Assembly: GCF_947492815.1 (NCBI RefSeq)
Contig: NZ_CANLOB010000002.1
Span: forward strand, 248,001-312,000
Source: an uncultured Dokdonia sp.
GTDB lineage: Bacteria; Bacteroidota; Bacteroidia; Flavobacteriales; Flavobacteriaceae
DNA length: 64,000 nt
Direction: 5' to 3'
A model generated the notes under the pieces. The model saw only the letters and a program-made list of their open reading frames with translations, was not told the DNA's origin and searched no databases. The position numbers and the translations under genes were made by a program. Below, one piece after another: positions 17,422-25,623 of the stretch; the first letter of the stretch is position 1; each line of letters begins with the position of its first letter.

Positions 17422-18048
17422 ATGAAAAAGTTACATATTATATTATTACTATTCGTTTGCTCTGTTTTTTTGAATTGTAAAAATTCTAATGCTCAAGCCG
17501 ATAATAACTCTATTGTTTTTTTAGAATATGTTAATCATATAGAGGATTCTTTTATTAAAGAAAAAACTCAAAAGGGTTTTAATATAAGTGAAGCTATTTT
17601 AAAAATAGAAGACATTTCTAATATTAAATCTTATATGGAAGAAGGATATTCAGATTATAAAATTCCTAATCAATGGAATATCAAAGATTGGAAAGATTGG
17701 TATGACTTGAATAAAAGTAATTTACGATTTGATAAGGAAAAAGAGAAATTCTATCTTGACAGTGATATCAAATACTTAAGAAAAAACCCTGTTGAAGTGT
17801 TTAAGGTTCACTTGAGTATTCTTAAAAAGAACAATGGTATTGAAAATGAAAATATCAATGCAAATCATCTTGATTATGCGATAACATTCTTTGAAAATTT
17901 GACTGGCTATAAAAAAATTGAATTAGAAGAAGACTGGGGAGAAAGAATTCCTAAACAATCAGATATTGATTTTTTAAATAATTGGTTAGATCAAAATAAA
18001 GGGAAACTTTCCTGGGATGAAAAAAATCAAGAAGTAAAAATCAAGTAA
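17422..18048 (+). CDS. Lipoprotein, candidate immunity protein for Rhs toxin 1
   Basis: 208 residues with a lipoprotein signal peptide (hydrophobic LHIILLLFVCSVFLNC, lipobox Cys19). The mature part has an internal repeat: WKDWYDLNKSNLRFDKEKEKF and LNNWLDQNKGKLSWDEKNQE. It lies 5 bases after the Rhs toxin, the standard immunity position; being periplasm- or envelope-facing, it would fit a toxin that acts outside the cytoplasm, such as a protease. The function is inferred from position. A terminator follows. Confidence 0.6.
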   Translation: MKKLHIILLLFVCSVFLNCKNSNAQADNNSIVFLEYVNHIEDSFIKEKTQKGFNISEAILKIEDISNIKSYMEEGYSDYKIPNQWNIKDWKDWYDLNKSNLRFDKEKEKFYLDSDIKYLRKNPVEVFKVHLSILKKNNGIENENINANHLDYAITFFENLTGYKKIELEEDWGERIPKQSDIDFLNNWLDQNKGKLSWDEKNQEVKIK

Positions 18049-18068
18049 TTACAAAACATACAGTTTAG

Positions 18069-18098
18069 AAAGACACTCATCATTAGGTGAGTGTCTTT
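18069..18098 (+). terminator. Terminator after the immunity lipoprotein
   Basis: AAAGACACTCA / TGAGTGTCTTT, 11-base perfect arms, 8-base loop, followed by GTTT. Lies 20 bases after the stop of the 17422 gene. Confidence 0.7.
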
Positions 18099-18241
18099 GT
18101 TTATAAACAATTATTCCAAATCAAAACCAAGTCTTCTACAACTGTTTGTAAGTAAACTTCTGGTAATTTGCTCGAAAATTTGCTTAATTAATCTTTTTAA
18201 TTTGTTAATATACTGTAAACACTATGTGATATGGTAGATGT

Positions 18242-18403
18242 ATGAAATACTATAATTATGGCAAAGTGGTTAGTAAAGAAGAATTTGATAAGGAGCGCAA
18301 ACGTATCATTGCTCAGCGTATCAAGGAAGCAGAAGATGATGATAACCTAATTGATGATGAGGATTTGGATTACTATTTAGATGAGCTACAAAAAATGTCA
18401 TAG
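18242..18403 (+). CDS. Small acidic protein (53 aa)
   Basis: Starts MKYYNYGKVV and is rich in Asp/Glu (EAEDDDNLIDDEDLDYYLDEL). Unrecognised. The stop at 18403 directly abuts the end of the convergent minus-strand gene at 18404. Coding-like composition, but the only support is the open frame and the clean ATG; possibly an antitoxin-like or anti-restriction-like acidic peptide. Confidence 0.45.
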   Translation: MKYYNYGKVVSKEEFDKERKRIIAQRIKEAEDDDNLIDDEDLDYYLDELQKMS

Positions 18404-19243
18404 TTATGCTTTCACGCTAATAAAAGCATCGAATAATCTCGTCTTAATAACATAGCTAGGATCAAAAATACGTCCTCTCTCATAGTCTATAAAACCGAAA
18501 TACGACAAACCTTTTTCGAAGGTTCTGAAAGCATATCCTCGATACGCACTATTTTTTATTTCTGGTGTAAAAGGATGAAAATCTAAGAGGTCTGGAAAAG
18601 CCTTGTAATACTTCTCTGCATAAAAAGAATCTTTTCGTTTCAAACTTCCATATTTATGTAACAGCATAAGAGAGAATCCAACTCCATACTGACCCCATTC
18701 ATCAAGTTCGTATCCATCAAAATATCCCCAATTAAATTCCTGACAAAAAGCAGTAAAAACAAGTTCTAATAATCGGTGGTCGTTTTCTAAAATCTTTTTC
18801 GCTTTTTTAGTAAGACTGAGTTTATTATTTCTTTTTTTAGTAAACCCGATAAGTTCTAAGAGTATTCGTGATAACTGTATAGTATGACTATCAGATTCTC
18901 TTCGAAGAAACGTATATCCTTCTTCTATAAATTCTTCTGTGAGTCCTCCGTTATGATAAGTATCTTTTACAATTTTAGTAGGAAGTGCTCCTGTTTTGGT
19001 TAGTTTTACTTCTGTTTCATTTCCTATGGACTTAACTAGGTATTTTATTTGATTCAGTAGAGGGATACTTTGATATTGTTGTTCTGAAAGTCTATTGAGT
19101 TTAATGATACTTTGTTTTGCAAAAGGTTCTCGTAAGAGGTAATGCATTTGATTAGGTGATATGCCGTCAAATTCTTCTAACCCTGTATTATTTTGTTTTT
19201 CAAAATGCTTCTTAATCTCTTTTTCTATATCATCTGAAAACAT
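18404..19243 (-). CDS. Conserved-looking hypothetical protein (279 aa)
   Basis: Unrecognised. The ATG at 19243 (MFSDDIEKEIKKHFEKQ) is preferred over one 48 bases upstream, because the extra 16 residues (MFFTTKLYFYFTKY) are AT-driven and have no domain character. Features: ISPNQMHYLLREPF near 28-41, a Lys/Arg-rich middle that looks like a winged helix (LTKTGALPTKIVKDTY; LELIGFTKKRNNKLSLTKKAKKIL), and an aromatic C-terminus (YEGRGRIFDP-like end FIDYERGRIFDP). Probably a DNA-associated protein of the mobile backbone; no catalytic motif seen. Confidence 0.6.
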   Translation of the reverse strand: MFSDDIEKEIKKHFEKQNNTGLEEFDGISPNQMHYLLREPFAKQSIIKLNRLSEQQYQSIPLLNQIKYLVKSIGNETEVKLTKTGALPTKIVKDTYHNGGLTEEFIEEGYTFLRRESDSHTIQLSRILLELIGFTKKRNNKLSLTKKAKKILENDHRLLELVFTAFCQEFNWGYFDGYELDEWGQYGVGFSLMLLHKYGSLKRKDSFYAEKYYKAFPDLLDFHPFTPEIKNSAYRGYAFRTFEKGLSYFGFIDYERGRIFDPSYVIKTRLFDAFISVKA

Positions 19244-19286
19244 AATTACATATTTAGTGAAATAAAAATACAATTTTGTAGTAAAA

Positions 19287-19313
19287 AACACTCATCAAGA
19301 CTGATAAGTGTTT
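19287..19313 (-). terminator. Terminator of the 19327-20353 minus-strand pair
   Basis: Arms around AACACTCATCA and TGATAAGTGTT with a 4-base loop and an A-run on the plus strand that gives a T-run on the minus strand. Located 14 bases past the stop of the 19327 gene in its direction. Confidence 0.55.
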
Positions 19314-19326
19314 AGAAAATATTCAA

Positions 19327-19740
19327 TTATTCTAACCAAATTTCTTTGGCTTTGTTAAATCCTACCCATCGCATTTCTTTATCATACCCGCGAGCAGACA
19401 AACTGTAACGAATGAGTTTTTCAAGCGGAATGTCATAGGCAAGAATGAATCGCAAGAGTTCTCCGTTCAAAGTTGCAAGCGTACCTTTAAGCTCTTCCCA
19501 GAACCATAATGGATTACGATCTGCAAAGATCTCAGCAATCCGATCATAGGAAAGGGAAGTATAACTAGTAGGTAATACTTCAAAGGCTTCTCCAATAACC
19601 GTTGGATGATCAACAGGCACGATTAAATAATCATGGTCAATACTTTGTACAACACCGTAAACCTTATCAGTCGTACGGTTTTCAAAGTTGAGCCACAAGG
19701 CATTGTCAATTGCCTTACTTTTTTGTTGCTGTCGTATCAT
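19327..19740 (-). CDS. Hypothetical protein, duplicated backbone gene (137 aa)
   Basis: Unrecognised. It has a near-identical paralogue at 48972-49385 (both end FNKAKEIWLE and share SLSYDRIAEIFADRN and RYSLSARGYDK). The N-terminal part is beta-rich (KVYGVVQSIDHDYLIVPVDHP), the rest helical; no signal peptide. It starts 26 bases inside the end of the upstream gene, an overlap kept exactly in the other copy, so the two proteins are probably made together and interact. The conserved pair looks like part of the mobile-element backbone. Confidence 0.75.
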   Translation of the reverse strand: MIRQQQKSKAIDNALWLNFENRTTDKVYGVVQSIDHDYLIVPVDHPTVIGEAFEVLPTSYTSLSYDRIAEIFADRNPLWFWEELKGTLATLNGELLRFILAYDIPLEKLIRYSLSARGYDKEMRWVGFNKAKEIWLE

Positions 19741-20353
19741 TATTTTTGTCTTTAGCTAATGTTCCTTTTTTAAGAGCAATGGTTTTAACAGGCTCTTTCT
19801 TTTTTACTTGCTTTGCATCATCTTTTATTTCGGGTGTTTCTTTTACTTCTTCAGTTTCACCTTTTGCATCTTCCTTTTTAATAGGCGTACCATTGAGTGA
19901 AATAATATCTTCACGAGACGTCAAACCTTCTGCTGCTTTTTTGCGAAGTAATCGCTGAGAATTAAACAGTGGTCTACATTTAATATTAAAAGCAGTATAG
20001 TTTAGTGCCTCTTTTGGATTTTTGTGACTCCCTGCATAGATGGTATAAAGCTCATCATTAGTAAGGGTATGATCTCTAGCATCCATAATAATATTGAATG
20101 CTCGTGTGGCCACGTCATTTAATGAGCCTTTCGTTTCAGAAGTATCAAAGCCTAATGCTTCAATCTGTTTCTTTTGTTCTTCATTGGCATACTTTAAAAA
20201 AACTTCTGCTTCTTTTCGATAGCCTTTGAGACGATCTGCAACAGTTGCTTTTTCTTCTTTGGCTTGAGTGATCTTTGCATCAGCATCTTTTAAGAGTTCT
20301 TGATCGGTAGTGATATTCTGTATCAGCGTATCAACAATACTTGGTGTTTCCAT
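19715..20353 (-). CDS. Hypothetical protein with helical N-terminus and Lys-rich tail (212 aa)
   Basis: Unrecognised, paralogous to 49360-50055. Residues 1-70 form a coiled coil (LLKDADAKITQAKEEKATVADRLKGYRKEAE); 70-150 carry NDVATRAFNIIMDARDHTLTNDELYTIYAGSH and SQRLLRKKAAEGL; the last about 60 are low-complexity Lys/Glu. The two copies are almost identical for the first about 60 residues and diverge in the tail, where the second is 19 residues longer. Overlaps the downstream gene by 26 bases. Likely a nucleoid- or DNA-binding mobile-element protein (inference). Confidence 0.75.
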   Translation of the reverse strand: METPSIVDTLIQNITTDQELLKDADAKITQAKEEKATVADRLKGYRKEAEVFLKYANEEQKKQIEALGFDTSETKGSLNDVATRAFNIIMDARDHTLTNDELYTIYAGSHKNPKEALNYTAFNIKCRPLFNSQRLLRKKAAEGLTSREDIISLNGTPIKKEDAKGETEEVKETPEIKDDAKQVKKKEPVKTIALKKGTLAKDKNNDTTATKK

Positions 20354-20383
20354 AATATTCAGTTTTAAAAATTAGTAATTGAG

Positions 20384-20755
20384 TTATTTGATTTTATAGA
20401 GCGGATAGACCACAAGGTCTCCTTTGTTATAGTTTTCTTTTTCGATAAGGCGAGTGATTTCCGCTTCCGCTTCTTCTTTGGTATCGTAAAACACTTTTGG
20501 TGGAGATTCCACGATGTATTTATCCTCTTCTTTTACTGAAGAAGAATAAATACCGTAGACCTGAATGGTAAATCCAGCTTTGTAGAGTAATGAGATGTAG
20601 TTATTCCTGTCATAGCTATCCCACTCTGAAGTAGGCTTCATATACAAGTAATGAATCTGATTGTTTGTTTTAGTAAACAAAGCATCGACTTCCTCATCTG
20701 AAAAGCTAATCGGTTGAGATAACTTCACAGTCCATTTATGAATGATGTATAACAA
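20384..20755 (-). CDS. Hypothetical protein, probably N-terminally truncated (123 aa)
   Basis: Unrecognised. Only a TTG start is available at 20755 and the frame stays open upstream to the point where recombinase DNA begins (20768), so the true N-terminus was probably lost at that junction. The C-terminal half (VFYDTKEEAEAEITRLIEKENYNKGDLVVYPLYKI) resembles small viral/plasmid proteins that end in a beta hairpin. Lies 30 bases upstream of the 212-residue gene and probably shares its transcript. Confidence 0.5.
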   Translation of the reverse strand: MLYIIHKWTVKLSQPISFSDEEVDALFTKTNNQIHYLYMKPTSEWDSYDRNNYISLLYKAGFTIQVYGIYSSSVKEEDKYIVESPPKVFYDTKEEAEAEITRLIEKENYNKGDLVVYPLYKIK

Positions 20756-20767
20756 GATGTTATAACC

Positions 20768-21532
20768 CTACTTATCCAAGAATACTACACCCAATTATCA
20801 CAGCGAGGAAATCAAAGACGTGGCGGGGGATTATCAAAAGCCTTTTTAAATAAACATCAACAAGCACTTAAGAAGTTCCTAGTTTACTTAAAAGAACACA
20901 ATGCCAGTATTAAATTTGGCGTACATCTTAAAGGAGAGAAAATATCCTATCACAATACGGATAAGGTAATCCTTACCCAAGAGGAAATCAAACGACTTTT
21001 TAAAGCCTGCGCATACTCCCACATGAGTGAACACTTTCAAATGAGAGATCGTGCAATACTCGTATTGTTATATAGTTGCGGATTAAGGCGAAATGAAGCA
21101 GTACATATCAATTGTGAAGATATCTTATTTGATAAAGGACGCATCTATGTCCGTAAAGGCAAAAACTACAAAGAACGCTTTGTGCCGATTAATACCTATA
21201 ATTTAAGTATCCTTCAAGACTATCTCTATGAAGGCAGACCAGAGTTTCAGAATAACTATCAAACCGATGCTTTTTTGATTTCGCAACGAGGAACCCGTAT
21301 CAATGATATGTCGATAGCTAATAGGCTCAAGTATATAGTTGATGCCAGCGAGGATGAAAATATCCAAGCAAAGAATATTACCCTGCATACCTTACGTCAT
21401 AGCATCGCCACGCATCTCATGCAAAACAAGGTGCCTATGAAATCCATTAGTCAATTCCTCGGCCATTCTTCGCTTGAATCAACGCAGATATACACGCATT
21501 TGGTAAATATGAACGAACATGAAATCATTTGA
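20768..21532 (+). pseudogene. Int1 fragment (copy lacking the first 59 residues)
   Basis: In frame with Int1 from Leu60 (LLIQEYY) to the stop, with all catalytic residues intact (GLRRNE, HTLRH, GHSS, QIYTHL). The first 59 codons and the promoter are missing; the sequence changes abruptly at 20768. An internal ATG at 21023 could start a catalytic-domain-only protein of 169 residues, but no evidence shows it is made. Last 14 bases overlap the Int2 fragment as in intact copies. Confidence 0.85.
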
Positions 21533-21740
21533 TACTTATCTCTATGAAAAGGCGTATGCCAAATCAACAATCAATACCTATTTGATCTGTTACGATAAGT
21601 TTATGAGTTGGTGTGAATCAAAAGACTATGATCCCTATACCATTGATTATAAAACCTGTTTAACCTACGCAAAGAAAATACAACGTCCCATAGCAGGGAA
21701 GCGACCTTCAAAGAAAACCACCAAACTACGTATTGGAGCC
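21519..21740 (+). pseudogene. Int2 fragment (first 74 codons)
   Basis: Matches Int2 from its ATG to the codons for LRIGA, then breaks at about 21740 into unrelated DNA, and the hybrid frame stops within two codons. Together with the Int1 fragment this is an internal 973-base piece of the recombinase unit lacking both ends. Confidence 0.85.
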
Positions 21741-21742
21741 TC

Positions 21743-22021
21743 GTAACGCTAAAGGGAGATATCAAAGCACTTAAAGAGCGTATTGATGCCATTCCCGATG
21801 AGATCAATAAACGATTAGCAGATTTGCACCAGCTTCAGTGTATGGGGAAACACTACGAAAATGAAGTAGTTTCTGAATACCACAAAGCACATTCCTTATT
21901 TGTTACGGAAAACCTCTACAGACGTAAAGATGGTGTTACGGCTCCTGATGCCTTTTTAAAAGCACCGCCAAAGCTTACCACCTACTTCGATCATATTGTT
22001 GAACCTATTAAAAAATCATAA
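21743..22021 (+). pseudogene. C-terminal fragment of a mobilisation-region protein
   Basis: Open frame from the recombinase junction to 22021, reading VTLKGDIKALKERIDAIPDEINKRL and ending HIVEPIKKS. It has no plausible ATG; it is the 3' part of a larger gene whose 5' part was replaced by the recombinase fragment. Coiled-coil-like N-terminal section. Followed 2 bases later by the lipoprotein gene, so it once headed the mobilisation operon. Confidence 0.6.
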
Positions 22022-22023
22022 TT

Positions 22024-22743
22024 ATGAAAAATTTATATACATATATCACCTTGTTTGTTATTGCAATATTTACCATAGGGTGTGAACAAGAAACACCAAA
22101 TAATCATCACGTATCTCTTATTGTTGATCGTAGTGAAGAAGATAGTTATGCTCCTGATACAGATGATGTCGAAACCTATCTTACAGATACAAGTCCTAAT
22201 GATGGAATTACTATAGGGTTGAGTTATGTTTCTGATACGCCTTATGCTTCTAAATATAGTTTTGTGTTAAAGCCAGGGACTACCGGACTTCTTTCTAATG
22301 AAGATCAGCGTCGTAAACAAATCAGAAGATTTCATAAACAGTTCAACGATTCTTTGGATTATTATAATAATGAGCAAGAACCGTTACGACGTTCTGATAT
22401 TTTCAGAGTGGTAGTCCGAGAGTTAGATTATCTTTCCAAACAACAAGGAGAACGTACCTTGCTTATATTCTCTGACCTTAAAGAGCATAGCTCGCTCTAT
22501 TCAGTTTATCACCCAAGAAATCGTCAGCAGATAGTAAAGAATCCTATTAAGGTGGGTGATTATTTTAATGAAGAGACACAGCCTAGCAAGAGTTTAGAAG
22601 GGATTACTGTTCATATTATTTATGAACCCTCTATTGAAGATACTGAAGTCTTCACGGCTATGGTAGTGATTTATCGAAACCTTATAGAACCCTATGGAGG
22701 GAAGCTTCTTATAGGACGTCATACTAAAATTGAGCACCTGTAA
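22024..22743 (+). CDS. Lipoprotein of the mobilisation operon
   Basis: 239 residues with a lipoprotein signal (hydrophobic core, lipobox IGC at Cys20). The mature part begins with VSLIVDRSEED and contains ERTLLIFSDLKEHSSLY, an arrangement reminiscent of a von Willebrand A-like fold (IVDxS near the N-terminus, then a buried strand ending in SD), but the full MIDAS motif (DxSxS) is not met. Its stop shares one base with the next ATG. The position directly upstream of the coupling ATPase suggests an envelope role in conjugative mobilisation (inference). Confidence 0.65.
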   Translation: MKNLYTYITLFVIAIFTIGCEQETPNNHHVSLIVDRSEEDSYAPDTDDVETYLTDTSPNDGITIGLSYVSDTPYASKYSFVLKPGTTGLLSNEDQRRKQIRRFHKQFNDSLDYYNNEQEPLRRSDIFRVVVRELDYLSKQQGERTLLIFSDLKEHSSLYSVYHPRNRQQIVKNPIKVGDYFNEETQPSKSLEGITVHIIYEPSIEDTEVFTAMVVIYRNLIEPYGGKLLIGRHTKIEHL

Positions 22744-22886
22744 TGGAAGATTCTTTATTCTTCCGCTTTATCAAAGGGGTTTTCAGATTACTCTGGAAAC
22801 TCCTTTTGAATCTGATCTACATCATCGGTAAACTCCTTGAGAGTATCATCATACAACTCAATAACCTTATACAACAATACTTATGA
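22743..22886 (+). CDS. Small hydrophobic/amphipathic protein (47 aa)
   Basis: Reads MEDSLFFRFIKGVFRLLWKL and continues as a Leu/Ile-rich helix to IQQYL; probably membrane-associated. Starts in the stop of the lipoprotein gene (TAATGG) and its own stop overlaps the coupling-protein start (ATGA), so the tight packing supports a real gene. It may provide the membrane anchor that the downstream coupling ATPase lacks (inference). Confidence 0.6.
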   Translation: MEDSLFFRFIKGVFRLLWKLLLNLIYIIGKLLESIIIQLNNLIQQYL

Positions 22887-24322
22887 ATTTCTTTGAATTG
22901 ATCGTAGATGCGCTGGAAGACCTTTTGGCGTTTCTCGATCCTAATAAACATCGACTCAAAGGCAAGTTTATGCCTTCTTATAAAGTACTTAAGCGTAGAT
23001 ATAAGGGTTTTAATGTGAATGGTAAAAGTATTACTCCCAAACTCTCTATGCAGGGACTTTTAGTTAATGGAGAAACAGGGTCATATAAGACTTCTGGAGT
23101 AATCATAAGATCTATTCTTACCGTTACAGGAAGCCAATTAATTCATGACCCATCGAAAGAGCTTTTTGAAAAAACTTCTGGTGCATTAGCAGAAAAAGGC
23201 GTCAACATTTTTCAACTAGATTTTACCAACCCGAGTGGCAGTTTACGCTTTAGTCCAATGTTACGCGCAAATACTAAATCACAGATTACCCAATTAGCTA
23301 CAAATCTAGTGACGATTAATGGCGATGATAAAGGAGAAGATGCTAGTTTTTGGAATCAGAAGGCAATTGAGACGCTATATGTACTTATCTCAATCCTTAA
23401 AACACAAGATGTGAAATATCAAAATTTAAGTAATGTCGCTTATCTTTTAGATATGATGCAAGCGGGACATACAACGGCTCTTGTTGATGCGTTTTTTGAT
23501 GCTTATGGATCAGAGGAACTTTTTGTAAAATATTCTTCTATCAAATCACAATCTCCTAATACACTTTCCTCAGTACTTGGTACGGCACAGACCGCCGTAC
23601 AACTCTTTACTCTCGATGAGAACATAGCTGCCATTACGGCTACAGACAATATTGGAGATTTTATTGATTTACGTAAAAGCCCTTCCGTTATCTATATTCA
23701 TTCCAGTATTGCTAAGATGCACTACTACAGTAAGATTTCAAGTATTTTCTTATCCCAATTTTTCGAACGCTTTTTCGAAGAGCTCCCTCAAAAAGAGATG
23801 CTGGATATGTACTTCCATCTTGATGAGCTTCCTGTATTAAGTATTAATTCATTAGATGTGATATGTGCCAATATCCGAAAATACAGAGGAGCAATCATGG
23901 CAGTAACTCAAGATGCTAAAGCACAACTTACAGCTCGTTATGGTTATAGAGCGCAGGCGATACTGAGCAATCTTCGTACAAAGATTTACCTATCTGCTAA
24001 TTTGAATACGGCAATGGAACTAGAACGTACACTTGGGCGATATGATTTCAATGACAAACAAGATGGAGATCGACTCAAAAGCAGATCTGTTCTTGCAGCT
24101 GATGAAATCATGGCATTGCCATCTAATAAAGCATTGGTATTTGTTTCAGGAATGCGGATGATGAAAGTACGGGTAACACCATATTTTAAGATCAAAAAGC
24201 TTCGTAAACTCTCAGAATTACCACCATTTGTAAGTGATGTGAATATATCCTCTGATACGATTGCGTTAATTTCATTAGAAAACCTTCTTCCAAATACTGA
24301 TACCGATGAAAGTGCCGACTAA
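22883..24322 (+). CDS. VirD4/TraG-like type IV coupling ATPase
   Basis: 479 residues of the TraG/VirD4 family, which links the relaxase-DNA complex to a type IV secretion channel. Walker A is LLVNGETGSYKTSG (about 57-70), Walker B FHLDELPVL (about 312-320); IHDPSKELFEKTSG and YRGAIMAVTQDAKAQL (about 333-348) are family blocks. The usual N-terminal membrane helices are absent, as in mobilisable elements that borrow a channel. Part of an operon: lipoprotein, 47-aa protein, this, accessory protein, relaxase, all overlapping. Confidence 0.85.
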   Translation: MNFFELIVDALEDLLAFLDPNKHRLKGKFMPSYKVLKRRYKGFNVNGKSITPKLSMQGLLVNGETGSYKTSGVIIRSILTVTGSQLIHDPSKELFEKTSGALAEKGVNIFQLDFTNPSGSLRFSPMLRANTKSQITQLATNLVTINGDDKGEDASFWNQKAIETLYVLISILKTQDVKYQNLSNVAYLLDMMQAGHTTALVDAFFDAYGSEELFVKYSSIKSQSPNTLSSVLGTAQTAVQLFTLDENIAAITATDNIGDFIDLRKSPSVIYIHSSIAKMHYYSKISSIFLSQFFERFFEELPQKEMLDMYFHLDELPVLSINSLDVICANIRKYRGAIMAVTQDAKAQLTARYGYRAQAILSNLRTKIYLSANLNTAMELERTLGRYDFNDKQDGDRLKSRSVLAADEIMALPSNKALVFVSGMRMMKVRVTPYFKIKKLRKLSELPPFVSDVNISSDTIALISLENLLPNTDTDESAD

Positions 24323-24737
24323 ATTTACAGGGATACACGATTATCTCAATGAGATATTTGGGGGTATTGATCCTACAGATACAGAGATTGCATTAGCTAA
24401 AAAAGTATATTGGAGAGCCTATAATACGGATTTTAAAAGACGGATGCGAGCATCAAGTTCAAGTATCCATATCCGCTTGGAAAAGGAAGATATTAAGCAA
24501 TTACAATCTGCTCTTTCCGAAGGACAGGAAATTGCACATCTGGTACGGGATATTTTGGTGCAGTACATCAGTAAAGGGCAGTCTAATCAACCTGTAATCA
24601 ATACAGCACTTATTGAACAGCAGTTGTTCCTGATAAATGAATACTTACAGGAACTATTACTACTCGAAAAGATAGATGAGCAACGATTGCAGCAGTTAGA
24701 GGACTATATTCTTGCCATTGAAAAAGCCCTAATATGA
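24306..24737 (+). CDS. Mobilisation accessory protein (MobC-like)
   Basis: 143 residues between the coupling protein (17-base overlap) and relaxase (4-base overlap). The middle has a ribbon-helix-helix-like pattern, SSIHIRLEKEDIKQLQSAL (about 56-74), typical of relaxosome DNA-binding proteins, followed by a helical coiled C-terminus (LLLLEKIDEQRLQQLEDYI). It would bind oriT and help load the relaxase. The family is inferred from fold pattern and position. Confidence 0.65.
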   Translation: MKVPTKFTGIHDYLNEIFGGIDPTDTEIALAKKVYWRAYNTDFKRRMRASSSSIHIRLEKEDIKQLQSALSEGQEIAHLVRDILVQYISKGQSNQPVINTALIEQQLFLINEYLQELLLLEKIDEQRLQQLEDYILAIEKALI

Positions 24738-25605
24738 TTATCAAATCTAAAAGCTACAAGCATATAGGGGCATGTAAGACCCTCGTTTCTTATCTCCTGC
24801 GAGAGTCAGAACGAGACGAGGGTTTTGTACTCACTCGTTTTATCAAAGGCAAGAATCCAAGCCAAGAGCAGATTGTACATGCCTTTGAAGAGAACGAGAA
24901 GTATAGACTTACTAAGCGTAAAAATTCCGTGAGAGTTTATATGGAAATACTCTCCTTTCATAAAGACAATGCAAAAGATCTTACAAACGAAAAACTTCAA
25001 AAGATTGCTCGTAAGTACATCTCCCTACGCTCCAATCTATCCATAGCATTTGCCACCGTACATCGAAATGAGAAAGACCATGTACATCTCCATATATTGT
25101 TGAGCGGGACAGAATACAAAACTGGAAAGTCAGTCCGAATTTCAAGAGATGATTTTAAAAATAAGGTCAAGGTACCTGCCGAACAATATGTTAGAAGATA
25201 TTTTCCAGAATTGGAAAAATCTGCAATTGATCATAATAAGAATTTACTCTCAAAAAAAAAGTCTTAATTCGAGATTCTGAATATCAGATGCAAGCTCGTG
25301 GGGTAGTGTCTGAAAAACAACGACTTCTACCCATACTAGAAAAAGCCTATGCTAAGGCAACGTCTCAAAAGGCTTTTTATATCGATTTACAGAAAAAGGG
25401 AATACAACTTTATACTTATCGGGGCGAAATACGAGGTGTTAAATCCACTCGTAAATTTCGTTTTCGGACTTTAGGATATAATACTGAAATTTTAAAATTA
25501 TTGGATAAAAAAGTAGAGAAGAGTGCCCGTTTAGAGGCTCTTCGAAACATTAGAGAAAGCCAACAGGAACATTCTCTGGGAAGGGAGCGCACAAGAAAGA
25601 GATAA
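24734..25605 (+). CDS. Relaxase/mobilisation nuclease, read across a -1 frameshift
   Basis: The first frame (24734-25267, 177 aa) begins MIIKSKSYKHIGACKTLVSYLL and carries the His-rich metal motif DHVHLHILLSG of MOB relaxases, which nick oriT and attach to the 5' end. It stops shortly after an A-run. The -1 frame continues without a break through KVLIRDSEYQMQARG to 25605, giving a protein of about 290 residues of the usual length and a basic C-terminus. The shift site is a classical in-frame A_AAA_AAG heptamer (25255-25261), so programmed frameshifting, phase variation or a missing base are all possible. Confidence 0.75.
25252..25267 (+). promoter_or_regulatory. Slippery A-run and 0-frame stop in the relaxase gene
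   Basis: Nine A residues (25252-25260) then G; the 0 frame reads TCA AAA AAA AAG TCT TAA. The heptamer A AAA AAG matches the dnaX-type -1 slippery sequence. Downstream, CGAG (about 25271) and CTCG (about 25296) could pair as a weak stem. Evidence is sequence only. Confidence 0.45.
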
Positions 25606-25623
25606 AATTACTTATTTTTAAAA

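Noticed and set aside
19244..19291. Upstream ATG at 19291 for the 18404 gene
   Set aside because: The added 16 residues are hydrophobic and AT-driven without domain features; 19243 is better.
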